Of a DNA stretch of 64,000 bases, positions 13,481 through 25,570 are shown piece after piece. This DNA comes from Tubiluchus corallicola. Taxonomy: Eukaryota; Priapulida; Priapulimorpha; Priapulimorphida; Tubiluchidae. The stretch's first letter is position 1; each line of letters starts with the position of its first letter. The notes under the pieces were generated by a model, which made no database searches, was not told the DNA's origin, and saw nothing but the letters and a program-made list of their open reading frames with translations. Where the stretch lies: the NCBI GenBank assembly GCA_030141605.1, contig JAQGDQ010002384.1, positions 186,001 through 250,000 on the forward strand, written 5' to 3'. A program made the translations under genes and the position numbers.

Positions 13481-13675
13481 TTTAAGTTTATTACACACCA
13501 AATGAGAAGTAAACAATATACATTAAGATACATACATATACATACAAACATATACATCATATAAAAACATGCTATACACATTAAATTACGTACATACACA
13601 AAAAGCAGCATGATAATGAGGGGCGGTGTGGGGGAGACACGAAAAGCAAATGCTTCTTACATGTGCCTGTTAAAT

Positions 13676-14075
13676 ACTAAGAAAGCATTTAGATCGACAT
13701 AATTTAGTCGCCGTATAAAAAAAGTTTGCATTGCGAGCTTTTGCTAATGGTGCATCATTTACAATTTCTGGTAAACTACTCCAAATCGAAAAAAATGACC
13801 AAATATTTTTAGCAGATCGCTTGACATACATTTTAAGTGAGTTGGTACTTCTTGTCCGACTAGATGTAGCAAATGAGAAAAATTTATCTCTGTCTATATC
13901 TACGTCTTTATGTATGATTTGATAACACAGTATAAATCTTTATCTAACCGTCTTTCCTCTAATGATCTAAGAGTTAGAAAGTTCAATCGTAACGGATTTG
14001 ACAAATAAGTAATGTTACCTGCCAGTTTGAATAGTTGGATTCACAGCGTCGATCACCGCAACATATTCTTGGGTT
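13676..14075 (-). mobile_element. LINE 3' end fragment (copy B)
   Basis: Minus-strand translation in pieces gives LRSLEERRLDKDL, then CYQIIHKDVDIDRDKFF, then RTRSTNSLKMY, then IWSSLPEIVNDAPLAKARN and a stop at about 13,676. This is the conserved LINE C-terminal order (leucine-rich RR motif, YKI, FF, NSLK, W.SLP). It lies just upstream of copy A in the same orientation and is a different sequence, so these are two separate insertions or relics of related families. Confidence 0.75.
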
Positions 14076-14879
14076 GATACGAAACGCGTAACGATATAAA
14101 AATCGCATTACGTGACTCAGTGACTCAGTGATACATTAATTAACAACATAGGTAAAACAGTAATAATAACTATTTATGTAACTATGATGTGAAGTTGAAA
14201 TTGTGATTAAAGTGAAAGTTGTCGTGTTTTCAAACTTTCATTTCTTTCCCTTATAACTCTTTTACTTGAATTGAAACTTCATTTAACTTTTTATTGGTAA
14301 TCTTCTTATTGATTATAGCTATAAAATTTTACTGTTTACTTTTTACTCGTGTAGTTATTTCTTGTGCCTAATAAATAAATAATAAATAATAAAAACGGTA
14401 CTGTGTACTGTGTCAGCGTTGACTTCTCTTGCAGCAGCTTTATCTTCAAAGTTATACCCCCCCCCCCCAACCGAAAATATTACAGAGCTGAGCGTATACT
14501 GTAACGGACCAAGAAATACACAGCAGTCAACATGTCATTTGAACCAATAGCCGTTATGGTTGGCTGTTAGGAACTGCTTACAGCACTTCAATTTGCCGTG
14601 TATCATTTCACATTTGCAACTTAAACTCTGTGAAATAAGCAGTAATTGGAATAATGATATTTTACCCTTAGTGGTAATAACAGTAATGTGCTTGCCCTTG
14701 AGGGACATTGTGCTTTTATAAGTAGCAGCTAAAATGTTACAACACAAATGGACCGCCGAGTGGCATTAGCAGGCAGAAGATGGCAATCGCGTTGAAGGAA
14801 GACAATGAAGACGAAGAGGTTTAACTTCATCTGCGTCCAGAAGCATTAATCGTAATATCATGAAAGATATACGAAGCTG
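14076..14879. other. Unique non-coding DNA
   Basis: Contains a short C10 homopolymer at about 14,459 and a few AATAA repeats near 14,370. No gene seen. Confidence 0.4.
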
Positions 14880-15985
14880 TCTAGCTACCTACATAGCCAC
14901 CCACCTAACTTCCTGCCTACCCACAGTCTGCCAACCTGCCTACCTACCTATAGGCACATCCTACTTACCTACCAACCCTCTGCCTTCTTACCCACCTACC
15001 TACCTTCCTACCGACTTACCTACCGACCGACTGACCTACCTACCTATACCTAAATGCCTACCTACCTGCCTACTTAGCTGCCTACCTAGATACCTGCTTT
15101 GCCTACCTATATGTACATCCTACTTACCTACCTACGCCCTGCCTTCTTACCTACTTACCTGCCTGCCTACCTACCTATCTACCAACCAACCTACCTTCCT
15201 ACCCACCTACCTACCTACCTAACTAACAACCTATTGTTCGTATGCCTGCCTGCCTGCCTGCCTATTCCCTGTTTGTACTATTCCCCTATATACCTGACCA
15301 GCTACTTACCTACGTATTTACCTACCTGCTTACCTTCTTACATACTACTTAGTACCCACTTACCTACCTGCCTACTTAGCTGCCTACCTAGATACCTGCT
15401 TTGCCTACCTATATGTACATCCTACTTACCTACCTACGCCCTGCCTTCTTACCTACTTACCTGCCTGCCTACCTACCTATCTACCAACCAACCTACCTTC
15501 CTACCCACCTACCTACCTACCTAACTAACAACCTATTGTTCGTATGCCTGCCTGCCTGCCTGCCTATTCCCTGTTTGTACTATTCCCCTATATACCTGAC
15601 CAGCTACTTACCTACGTATTTACCTACCTGCTTACCTTCTTACATACTACTTAGTACCCACTTACCTACCTGCCTACTTAGCTGCCTACCTAGATACCTG
15701 CTTTGCCTACCTATATGTACATCCTACTTACCTACCTACGCCCTGCCTTCTTACCTACTTACCTGCCTGCCTACCTACCTATCTACCAACCAACCTACCT
15801 TCCTACCCACCTACCTACCTACCTGCCTACCTAACTAACAACCTATTGTTCGTATGCCTGCCTGCCTGCCTATTCCCTGTTTGTTACTATTCCCCTATAT
15901 ACCTGACCAGCTGCTTACCTACGTATTTACCTACCTGCTTACCTTCTTACATACTACTTAGTACCCACTTACCTACCTGCCTAGT
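14880..15985. repeat. CCTA/CCTG array with 302-bp higher-order repeat
   Basis: Degenerate CCTA, CCTG and CTTA units fill about 1.1 kb. Within them a 302-bp super-unit recurs: CCTACCTGCCTACTTAGCTG starts at 15,061, 15,363 and 15,665, and a partial copy starts near 15,972. The first two copies look identical over long stretches. The unit is not a multiple of three, yet each copy is open in a shifted frame, giving repetitive PTYL-rich translations. I regard these as artefacts of the stop-poor repeat. Confidence 0.95.
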
Positions 15986-18104
15986 GCCTACGTACTTACC
16001 CAATAGTGAGGCACATGCTTACTTAACACTAGGGCAGCACAGATCTAAAATTCTTTTGGAGTAAGTCTTACGAAACTGGCTCCACTATAACTTCCTACCT
16101 ACCTAGGCAATTACTACTGCCCTGCTTTTCTGTGGTTCCTGCACCTAACGGTTGTCTATAGTTTGGTAAACAATGTGGAAAAGGCATCAACGCATCACTA
16201 AATCAGTATAGCGATAGATGATTATACGGTCGCGTATGTCAGTCCCTATTCCCCATACCATTCTAAATCTTTTATTACTCGAGATTATACAATCCCCAGT
16301 TGATAGGATGCGTGTCATACCCAATTTGCTGTGATTAAACTATTCAAGCGACAGATAAGATCGAACAAGAGGCTTACTTCCACAGAAGCGCGCAAGAATA
16401 AGTGACAATTCTCACATGAATTCGTGAACAAGGCACAGAGTCTATTGGCGTATAATGGTTTTTACATATCAGAAGGTTATTTGTCAAGATGGGTTACCAT
16501 CCTCATAAGACATGGCGCCTTTAATCATATTTCCCTTTTAGTAATTGCAATCTTAAAGCAATCAAGCACTTCCTGGATGTGCTTCTGAGTTTTCAAATCT
16601 TTTTGAACAATTCTGGCGTGCCCTACGTGTCCAGAAATACTAAACGTTATTTTACATCTACAATACTTGGCTGAAACAAATAGTGAAGAAAAATGTTGGA
16701 TTTTTTATTTTCGTTTGCCCGTGCAAGCCGACCAGCATTCAGAATAAAGGCAGCAAACACGATTTGGTAAAAATTACATTCTGTAGTAAACCGGAACTGT
16801 TACTGTTCACAGAGGAATGCTGACCTAGCATTGATCACTAAGTAAATTTATTCTCTATAGTCTTGGGGCTACTACTTAATCCCTGAAGAAGCTTGGGTAG
16901 CTTTATCCAAATAAGGAAAGATTTCTAAAACGGCAGAATTGTCAGATGTTCAAATGCTTAGCAGGTACTAACCAGAACGAGTGCTGCTTCACTTTGAAAA
17001 ACTTTGAGGTTATGACGCCAATCTGACTCATCGTGGTACATGTATGTAAATAATGTACTTTCTCAGTATAGTATAGTCTTGGCCTAGTACATGCTTCATA
17101 CTTAAATAATCCATACTAGACCAGTGTACCGTGTAGACCACGTGGTGTACTGCTTGGTTTTTTTTATCTGCCTTAAGCCGTACCACATATATATATACAT
17201 TGTAATGTACAATGACTCCTGCTTTTAATCGAGAACAGAGAAAGGAAAGAGTGAATGAGCGAGAGAAGGAAAAAGAAATCAGAGATAGACAAAAGAAATT
17301 TAAAATTCAAAATTTTTAAGAAAAATAAACGTGACTAATTTATTTCTACTGGGAGTCCAGTTGTTCAGAGGCTAAAATTGGACATTGTCCAAAAATCAGA
17401 TGGATTTTGGTCAAAATATGCGTGAGGAAGGCGTGATTCCGCGCATATTTTGTATCATTTTTCGAAAAATGGGTTATTTGTACATGGATGGGAACCTAAT
17501 ACGTTGGTAAACATCAGACGATGATACATTTAATGTACGATCTATAATGTAGTCAGGTACAGGCATGCCACATTGCGTGTACATTATAAATGCACTTTAC
17601 CTATATGTTGGTATTAGCAAATTACGAGTAGCGCATTGCGTTAGTGAACCGCCTCCGTTCTATAACTGCGCCGAGGCTTTTGTTTGCTAAACAATTTTTC
17701 CCCAGGAAAATCAAAAAGTTCGTGTAATCTTTTGTCGTGAGATTATTCATACATTCACGCACCTGCATAGTGTATTTGTTTTGAAATAACGCCAGTCTAG
17801 CAGGTTCGTTGTGAAAGAAAATAGCAGCAAAGTTTATTAAATTTTCAGAGGAATTTACGTTATTAGAGTGAAGCCTTTGTACCTTTTAGCTGATAATGTT
17901 GTCAATATATAGTATTACAAAAAACTTAATCGAGCGCGCAATTCTGATAAGGTTAATTTTCGTGCCAGGACAAGCTACCTCATACTATGCTCCTAAAAAT
18001 AAAATAATATATTCGTTTAATATATTAAGATTAGTTCCAAAGCTTCACAACAGGACTGAGGCATCCAAGGCGTAGCAACAAGAACTTATTTATATAAGGA
18101 AGCC

Positions 18105-18107
<3 letters not shown>
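15986..18107. other. Unique non-coding DNA
   Basis: No recognisable exon, RNA gene or transposon end. Short open frames only. Confidence 0.4.
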
Positions 18108-18147
<40 letters not shown>

Positions 18148-18223
18148 TCTTTCTTTCTCTCTCTTTCTCCCCTCTCTCTTTCTCTCTCTCTCTCTTCATC
18201 ACTCTCTCTCCCCTCTCTCTCCC

Positions 18224-18274
<51 letters not shown>

Positions 18275-18342
18275 ACTCTCTTTCTCTCTTTCTCTTACTC
18301 CCTCCTGTCTCTCTCTCTTTCTCTCTGTCTCTCTCTCTCTTT

Positions 18343-18418
<76 letters not shown>

Positions 18419-18472
18419 TCTCTCTCTCTGTCTCCTTCTCTCTCTCCCCATTCTCTCCCTTTTATTTTCTCT
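18108..18472. repeat. (CT)n microsatellite, about 365 bp
   Basis: CT tracts with CCC, TTT, ACT and GTCT interruptions. The open frame on the minus strand (poly-RE) is an artefact. Confidence 0.95.
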
Positions 18473-20302
18473 CTTCATCACGGAATAGTAAGCAGTATCA
18501 ATAATGTGCACACGTTCCACACAGTGTTCGTTACATATGACAAACACATTTTTTAAAATTTATCCTGCAGACCTGCATACTTTACAGTTTAGTACTTTAT
18601 GTAGTTGGTCATATTTACTGCCACTGATATTTATGACGAAGCAAAAAACCTTCATAAATCATAAACAATAATATCAAGTAATCAGGCCTCATATTATTTG
18701 AAAGGTTTCATCTATTTTATACAATCTGCATGCGAGCCAAAACTGTTTAAATAATAGTTTACATCAGTTCCATAATATTATTAATTTCACATATAACTGA
18801 AGGGTTTCACATTAAACTGCATGAAACACAATCATGTGGTGAATTGTTATTAGAGAAGAGTAATTTCAGGATAAACTTTACCTAAACTGACCTGGCTCGG
18901 TGGTGGTATGCGATCGTGCCATTATTATTCGCTGGTATCAAATTACGAAGCGTCAATAAAATACAAAATTAGAAATTTTCTGCATCGTCGAAAATGGCTG
19001 CTAAACTCGCTGAATAGCTAGAGAATAATTTGACATATATCAGTAAAATCGAGGTGAATCCGTTGAGAAAAAACCGTAAAATATGAAAAAATAACCAAAT
19101 ATTTCGCTCCTACCCAATGAATAGTTTCACAAAATAAAAAATGTTCGTCCTGCTGTAGAAAGTTTGTAATAAATACACAATTAACTAGATACACTATAGA
19201 TTTAATAACCACTTATTTCGAAAGGTCTTAATTGTTCTGACTATTTAAATTACAGGCCAAAAAATAAAATAAAACAATGCATAGCTTCGTAATTTACGAT
19301 ACGTCGTGGTACAACGTACATAAACTACATAAACTAATTCACGTCGTTATCTAATTATATTGAACCATTAATATTGCTTTCTCTTACTTATATGTTTTTC
19401 AAGCTAAAGAAATAGCTTTTTGGTGCGTTATAAATCAAAAACTGTTTTAAGTTGTTTTGTGTCAACTTCATCTCAAAAACAGCAAAACTTCTGAACTAAA
19501 TAAAACAGTAAACACTCTATAAGCACTAGGAAAATAAACTGTTACAAGCGTTTTGCAAAAATAAACTGTTACAAGCGTTTTGCAAAGACGGTGTTTTCTA
19601 CACGTAATTTTGCCCACAGATATTTTATCTGCAAAAAGCAACGAAACATAAGCTTATCATTGGTACTTGGCATTCTAATTAAGTAATATTTTTTATTTAA
19701 ATAGGACAGCATTAGTTTCCAAACTGCACAACAATATTGAAGCGATCTTCGCAAGAGTTTACTTAACTGACATCGTACTTGGTGCATTGACTTTAAGTCT
19801 AACTCCTGTGTACGACATATATAAAAATATATTTTATGTTTCTTATCAATGTGCCGCCTCTCCATATATTTATCCGGATGTTGTTACGTTTTTACTTTAG
19901 ATAGAAAGTGATCTTGAACTACGCCGTTAGTTCCATTTTCCAAAATCAAAGGTAAAAAAGGTTTCACAGGCCCAACTGTTGGTTTTCTAGCTTCGCAGTA
20001 TAGCAGACATAACATATTTTAAAACAGAATGATCAGTTAAGGTGTATATGTACAGAGGGTGATCTGGTTACACTGTAAGAGCTGAGCAAATTTACGGATG
20101 CGTGAAAATAAACAATAGATTTAATATGATAGCATTGTGAACAGAGATGGACAGCTCGTGGAACGAGGGTCATTTGTTTTTCCACTCGTTGTTGGTTTTG
20201 TCATTAAATGCTGGTTAAATTCACAAGTGAGAACTTTAATTACCGTCACAGGGCTTTCTCGGGTTTATTTAAAGTTCACTGATTGTCTTCGTGTTAACTG
20301 TT
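18473..20302. other. Unique non-coding DNA
   Basis: A 28-bp tandem duplication (AATAAACTGTTACAAGCG, repeated) lies at about 19,532-19,586. A 98-aa minus-strand open frame at 19,569-19,865 matches no family I recognise and has no splice context. Confidence 0.4.
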
Positions 20303-20310
20303 GTTAAATG

Positions 20311-20790
20311 CAGGGCCTATTTCAGCCTAAGCGAGGCCCCCTGGGGGGGGGGGGGGCGTTGGACGGGCGCCACCATGGTTGGCGCCCAGAAAATTTTTGA
20401 ACTGCTAGAACGCCGGAGAAGTATTTTCGAAGAGAAAATATGAAGTTATACAGTTGTTAAAGGAAAGAACAATTGAAAGAAAAACTGCTTTATTCTCAAG
20501 ACCAGTCCTTAATACTTGTCAAATAGTCAAATAAAAAACAACATCTTTGCAATATGTGATACCGTACTCTCTCACTTCCGTACAAGCCGGTGTTAGAAAT
20601 TCCGAAATTGAAAACAGCTGAACATCGCACCGAGCCGCTCAAGGCAAACGGCGCGCGTGCGGCAAGAGAGAGGGAGAGAGGAGACAGTATGTTCGCAAAA
20701 AGCAAAAAAAATGTTACTTCGGCGCGAGGCCCCCCTGGAAGGAGAGGCCCCAGGGAAGTAACCCACTCCCCCCCCCTGAAATAGGCCCTG
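20311..20790. mobile_element. Non-autonomous hAT MITE, 480 bp, intact ends
   Basis: Both ends carry the same 15-bp terminal inverted repeat CAGGGCCTATTTCAG. The flanking 8 bp are identical: GTTAAATG at 20,303-20,310 and 20,791-20,798. CAGGG ends and an 8-bp duplication define the hAT superfamily. The interior is GC-richer than its surroundings, has a G-run near 20,343 and no transposase frame. The perfect duplication indicates a fairly recent insertion mobilised in trans. Confidence 0.95.
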
Positions 20791-20798
20791 GTTAAATG

Positions 20799-22307
20799 TA
20801 TGTAATTAAAATATAACTGGTTAGTTAATTATGTCTGCCTTCATGTTTTTTTGTTAAGTAGCAGTTCAGTAACTCTCGTGGTGATATTGAGAAAAATGAT
20901 TTACGTGGTGCGTGCTGCTAAAATATTGCATGTACACAGCACAGGTACAATACATTCTTAGACATTTTGGTTACTCTGCAGAAAAGAGTGACCAGAGCTA
21001 TAAATAAATACCCCAATAAGTCTTCTCTTAATGTACAAAGTAGTTCAATTCCTTCAACTTTACTTTCAAACACTTAACTATCTGTTACTGTATCAATTTC
21101 TTTTCTTCAGGTCTGCTTAATCATTACCTATTTGGCTTTTGTTAACTACTTAATTAGTGCATAATAGACTCTGCCTATATGAACTGGTTGCATGTTTGTA
21201 AAATTACCACTGGTGATGACAGCAGCAGCTTGTCGAAACGTTTGGTATGATTTTAGCAATTTAAAGTAAAAGTTTTAATACCGTTGTATTGCTTTTAAAG
21301 TTCTATAAATGTTTTTAAGTGTCTGTAATAAAAATTAACTTCGTTATTTTGTAGATTTACTTGCCTTCCTCGTCACAGTAGGGAATATGTGTTTTTTTAC
21401 TGTTACATAAGAGGAAGTGATTAAGAAAAGGCATAGGTTCGAGAAGTGATCTTTTCCCTAACTAACACTGTTTAAATGTAACAAAGAATGTATGCCTAGC
21501 GATTATATAAAGCATTACTTGTAACACAAATTGCAAATAAAAATGTAAATTACTTTTGTGTAGGCTAAACGTCTTTTAGAAATGTGTACATAAAACTAAT
21601 TCCTAAGCTTCACGTCGCAAAAAGGATGGCTAAAATTTTACTATGAATATATTCATCAACTCAGCAAGCCAAACAAAGGTGTAAGCTATATAATGTTCTA
21701 CAGATTCGCTCGCTATTTGCCTTACGATATATCCTTTGCATAGGGAAGAGTACGCTTACAACAGAATTATGTGTTAGAAATTAGAATGTTAATATATATT
21801 TATTTTACAGTGCAACTTATTATAATGGATACTCCCACGAATCACGGTGAGCAACGTCAACGATGCCCAGACTTTCAAATACGAGTTCTGTCCAATTCAA
21901 ATCATGTAATGTTGCTGATTACGAGAATTTCGCACATTATCGCCTTGCATCATCCAAAATAGTCGAAACCCTAACATTCCACGCCAATGAGTCACGCGAA
22001 ACTTGATTTACTGCACTGTCTGCTACCTTTTCTTTTACCCCTGTAAATTGATTTATTACTGGCGCCCATACAGAACCCGTTATCAGTTCAAAATTTGTGT
22101 CAGACTTCCACTGTCATCTACCCAGTGGACAATAAGAAGCCTGTAGCTATTTGCATTATAATGGTGAGCTGGCATCATTGCGTACGGTCACATGCAAATC
22201 TTGTTCCAGGAATTTCTGGTCGAAAGACTTGACCCGAATACTCATCTGGATGTTATTTTTGTTGTCCTTGTTGGAATTGGATAAGAGGCTGTGTAACCAA
22301 CATTTAC
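20799..22307. other. Unique non-coding DNA
   Basis: No feature recognised. Short open frames only. Confidence 0.4.
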
Positions 22308-22955
22308 AATAGTAATTATAATAACAATAATTTCGTTTAGGACATAAGCCAGGTAATCCACCGTAGGTAATTCAATACTTATTTCCGTGGTGGTTCCAGT
22401 TATTACCCGCATGCGGAGCTGGATTATGGCTTTTTGGGGCCCCTACGTTAATGAAATTATGGGGCACCCTCAGACGAAGCCACCCCTACCTCGCCGCATC
22501 CGTCTTGAATATTTTTTTACTTGTGATATAGTTTAGCGACATTTAAGTAGGTTGAAATAAACTTATTGCAAATTCTTTAAATAAACCAGAATAGCATGTC
22601 TTTTGTTTGTCAATAAAAATATTCTTTAAAAGAAATATCCCTATTTTAGTATTTATTGCCAACCAAATTAGCATATATTCCAACATAACCGTAGTGAAAA
22701 ACACAAATGTCAACCAAAGTTTGAAAGCTCCCCCCCCCCCAAGCATGAGCAGTTCTAGGCTGCAACCTACGCTGGCCTGTTGGATAATCCAGTCCTGCCC
22801 GCATGTTACTTCGATAATCATAAACACGTACGCTTATCAAAGAAGAACCATCGGTACCATTTTTAAATCTTTGGAATTTTTAAATCTGGACAGTTGGCCC
22901 GCAATCTCCACGGTAGTAAGCGAGCACGTTACCACTGAGCTATTCCCACACCCAA
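22308..22955 (-). repeat. tRNA-headed SINE copy, split by a hAT MITE
   Basis: On the minus strand the head at about 22,955 reads TAGCTCAGTGGTAACGTGC, with an A-box-like core. A tRNA-like region follows, then a body shared with the copy at 24,915-25,156 (ATGGTACCG..GGTTCTTC, then GTCCTAAACGAAATTATT). The copy ends in ATT/GTT repeats. It is interrupted at 22,414-22,797 by an unrelated element. Removing that insert and one 8-bp duplication makes the two SINE copies line up along their length. Confidence 0.8.
22414..22797. mobile_element. hAT-like MITE, 384 bp, nested in the SINE
   Basis: Flanked by an 8-bp duplication, CCCGCATG, at 22,406-22,413 and 22,798-22,805. The left end is CGGAGCTGGATTATGG. 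The reverse complement of the right end is CAGGACTGGATTATCC, so the terminal inverted repeats share GGA(G)CTGGATTAT. No transposase frame. It inserted after the SINE, which gives the relative age of the two families. Confidence 0.88.
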
Positions 22956-24067
22956 TAACTATAGACAAGTCAATAATGTTCCATCTAGCAGCAGTGTAAC
23001 TGCACAGCTAAATAACACAAGGAGGACGTTTTCAACAGAACGACTGAACTACACCAAACAACAGGGGCAACTTTTGTAGATGGTGTGGTGCTGGTAGGAA
23101 GAGAACCTTTCATGAATGATAATCCTCTGCGATTTCAAATTAGGCACTCATATTGCGAACTAGCAACAGTTAACGTGGCAGTAGTAAGGCATTAAAGTTA
23201 TTATGAAGTTCCAAGTAGGGTATGGAAGTTATTATAATTTTTGGTTTCGATGCTTAATAAATTACTTAATAAAAAGCTGATTCGACTCCAATGTTTACAT
23301 TGGAACTGGAAGTGGTGCTGAATTGTGAATGTGTGTGTAACGTATTTTGTTAATCATGTTTACTATTGACAAGCTATCAGCATAGTAGTGTTAGTTTTTT
23401 GCTGGATTCACTGCTATGTTTACCTGTATTGAGAGCAGATTTCTTTTATTTTAGAATTCTCCCTGTCCACTACAACATGTGGTTGTTTCTTCTCCTCTTT
23501 TCCTTCTTCCTATCCCTAATCTTACTATTTTTTTCCATTCCATCATTTCTTCTTGCCCCAACCATTCTTTCATTCTCTCATTTCCTGTCACCTCAACAAG
23601 CCAAGCTTTCAAGGTGTCATACAGCAACTCTTTTATTTGGTTAATTTGACTTCATCAACGTTTTTTAACCTATACTGTTTCTTTTTTTTCAATAATTTTG
23701 TACGTTGATGTATTGTATATGTATTGCTGGAGTGAAATAAATTGATTTTGATTTTTGAACATAGTCGTAATGGGAATAAACTATAATGATACGATGATGA
23801 ATGTTTACAGGTTCTAAACTGTACTTTGCTCATCGGCTTTACTAGAAAACCTGTATACAGAGTTTGTATTGTTTTTGTATATTTTTGTAACTACAACACT
23901 TAGTGAAAACACATCGTGAAATCAGACGCGCCATACATTCTTGCTTTCAATGCCAGCTGGAGCCTGGGTCAGTTGCTTAGCGATAAATAACCTAAATTTG
24001 TTAATGTAAGTCACTACGGTTGCTAGATGGAGACTTACTTTTTGCATCAGACTGAATAACAATAAAA
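22956..24067. other. Non-coding DNA; possible retroelement 3' end
   Basis: GTGAAATAAATTGATTTTGAT near 23,731-23,751 resembles a LINE 3' terminus with short direct repeats. No coding part was recognised upstream of it, so the call is weak. Confidence 0.3.
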
Positions 24068-24068
24068 A

Positions 24069-24131
<63 letters not shown>

Positions 24132-24202
24132 CAGCAGTAGCAGTAGCAGTAGCAGTAGCAGTAGCAGCATCAGCAGCAGCAGCAGCAGCAGTAGTAATAA
24201 TA
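24068..24202. repeat. (TAG)n/(CAG)n microsatellite
   Basis: About 20 TAG units followed by mixed CAG/TAG and a short TAA run. Read on the minus strand it is CTA/CTG, open as poly-leucine, which is an artefact. Confidence 0.95.
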
Positions 24203-24530
24203 ATAATAACTTGTAATTCATAATGGATCTATTTCAGATATTTTAGTATAATACAAGTACTGTCATAATATTCATTCACAGACCAGTTAGCTCAAGGGAA
24301 AAGAATTTTCACCTCAAAAACTGCTATATATATATATATTATTTATATATCATCTATATATACATTTATTTGCATATTATAATGCCATACATTGACAAGT
24401 TAGTATGATGGTAGCAATGTAAATTACTAAAGTAATTAATTAATTGAACAAAAGTGTTAGATACATAGTTTCAATTTCATCGTACGTAAATTCGGGTATT
24501 AATATTTCGTTGTTCAACGTTCAATAAAAT

Positions 24531-25570
24531 TCACGTGCTACTACTAATCCGATCATTGCAACCATAATTATTGTCATAATAACGTAGAAAAATTTTATTC
24601 TTTCCCAACGTTGTTAAGCTATTCTGAGTATTTAAGACTGACAATGCACGCAAGAGTTCATTTTTAGAGTTATCAATTGATTTCGATAGATTCAGAGCAC
24701 GTTTAACAATTATCTTTGTAAGAGGATACGTGTCTGCAAAGCATGTTGTCATACTACAATGAGAATTCCTTGGAAAAACACGGCGTAAAATTTTTCTATA
24801 TTCCATTGCTAATGGATCGTTATTGTCTGTTAACTCAAATATTGAGCTACCATAGAAAAATGTATAGCAAAAAATATGAAGATAACAATTTCATTAAAGC
24901 AGATTTATTAGTTATTAGTAATAATAATAATTTCGTTTAGGACATAGTCCAGGGATATCACCTTAAGTAACTCAATACTTTTCAAGATGGTCCCGATTAC
25001 CCGTTCAAGGTGGTCCACGTACTACGATAAGTACGTGTGCTTGGTTGAAGAACCAGCGGTACCATTTTCAAGTATTTGGTATGACTCGGTCGGGAGTTGA
25101 ACCCGTGACCTCCGGAGTGAGAAGCGAGCACGCTACCATTGAGCTACACCACCCGGTAAGTAACAGTTAAAAAAGGATGAAAGTGAATTAGCAGCTGTAA
25201 AGCCACTTTTGAAATATATGACATCCAGTGATTGATTTAAATCATAGGTGACAATACGCCCTAAGTGATTAACACTATCGTGCCATTTTAATACTTTTCC
25301 ATTAATTTCAATATTAGTTACATTAGCATGTTTTCATTTTCTGAATAGAATCATTTTCGGTGGCAAACTCCCTGCATCTTTTAATCATCTTTTTTGAAGC
25401 ATTTACAGACGGAGCAAGGAGAGTTACGTCGTCCGCGTAACCAGTCGCCCCGACAAATTGGTTTAGCAAGTAACATTCTAATCTGCTTTTTTAGCTTATG
25501 TAGTAGATCATTAATATATACCGTGAACAAAATCAAAGAAAGCATGCTGCCTTGTCTTATTCAGTGAGTC
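24531..25570 (-). mobile_element. Truncated LINE ORF2 (reverse transcriptase), disrupted
   Basis: Reading the minus strand from 25,570 downward, frames shifted by indels give LILFTVYINDLLHKL (RT motif B/C region), then GYADDVTLLAPS, the catalytic YADD motif. EINGKVLKWHDSVNHLG and a C-terminal part (FYGSSIFELTDNN, then ALRR-like LRRVFPRNSH) ending near 24,531 follow. A SINE at 24,915-25,156 lies inside it. Several frameshifts and stops make it a pseudogene. The 5' part including ORF1 is absent, as expected for a 5'-truncated copy. Confidence 0.8.
24915..25156 (-). repeat. tRNA-headed SINE, nearly full length, about 240 bp
   Basis: On the minus strand it begins GGGTGGTGTAGCTCAATGG (A box TAGCTCAATGG), then a tRNA-like arm and a B box, GGGTTCAACTCCCG. 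A short body (GGTACCGCTGGTTCTTC) follows, and it ends CTAAACGAAATTATTATTATT. The anticodon region is not clearly functional. The head, body and ATT-repeat tail are typical of a tRNA-derived SINE whose 3' end mimics a LINE. It sits inside the LINE fragment, so it inserted later. Confidence 0.88.

Noticed and set aside
14860-16064. Overlapping PTYL-rich open frames of 120-145 aa resembling a repeat protein
   Set aside because: The CCTA repeat is stop-poor in these frames. The 302-bp period shifts the frame by two each time, so a continuous protein is impossible. No signal peptide or splice context.
18086-18547. 153-aa arginine/glutamate-rich open frame
   Set aside because: Translation of the CT microsatellite.
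23922-24221. 99-aa frame with a poly-leucine stretch, signal-peptide-like
   Set aside because: Caused by the TAG/CAG microsatellite.
25087-25156. Genuine tRNA gene on the minus strand
   Set aside because: The A and B boxes are good, but the sequence continues into a body and tail shared with a second copy at 22,3xx-22,955, so it is a SINE head.
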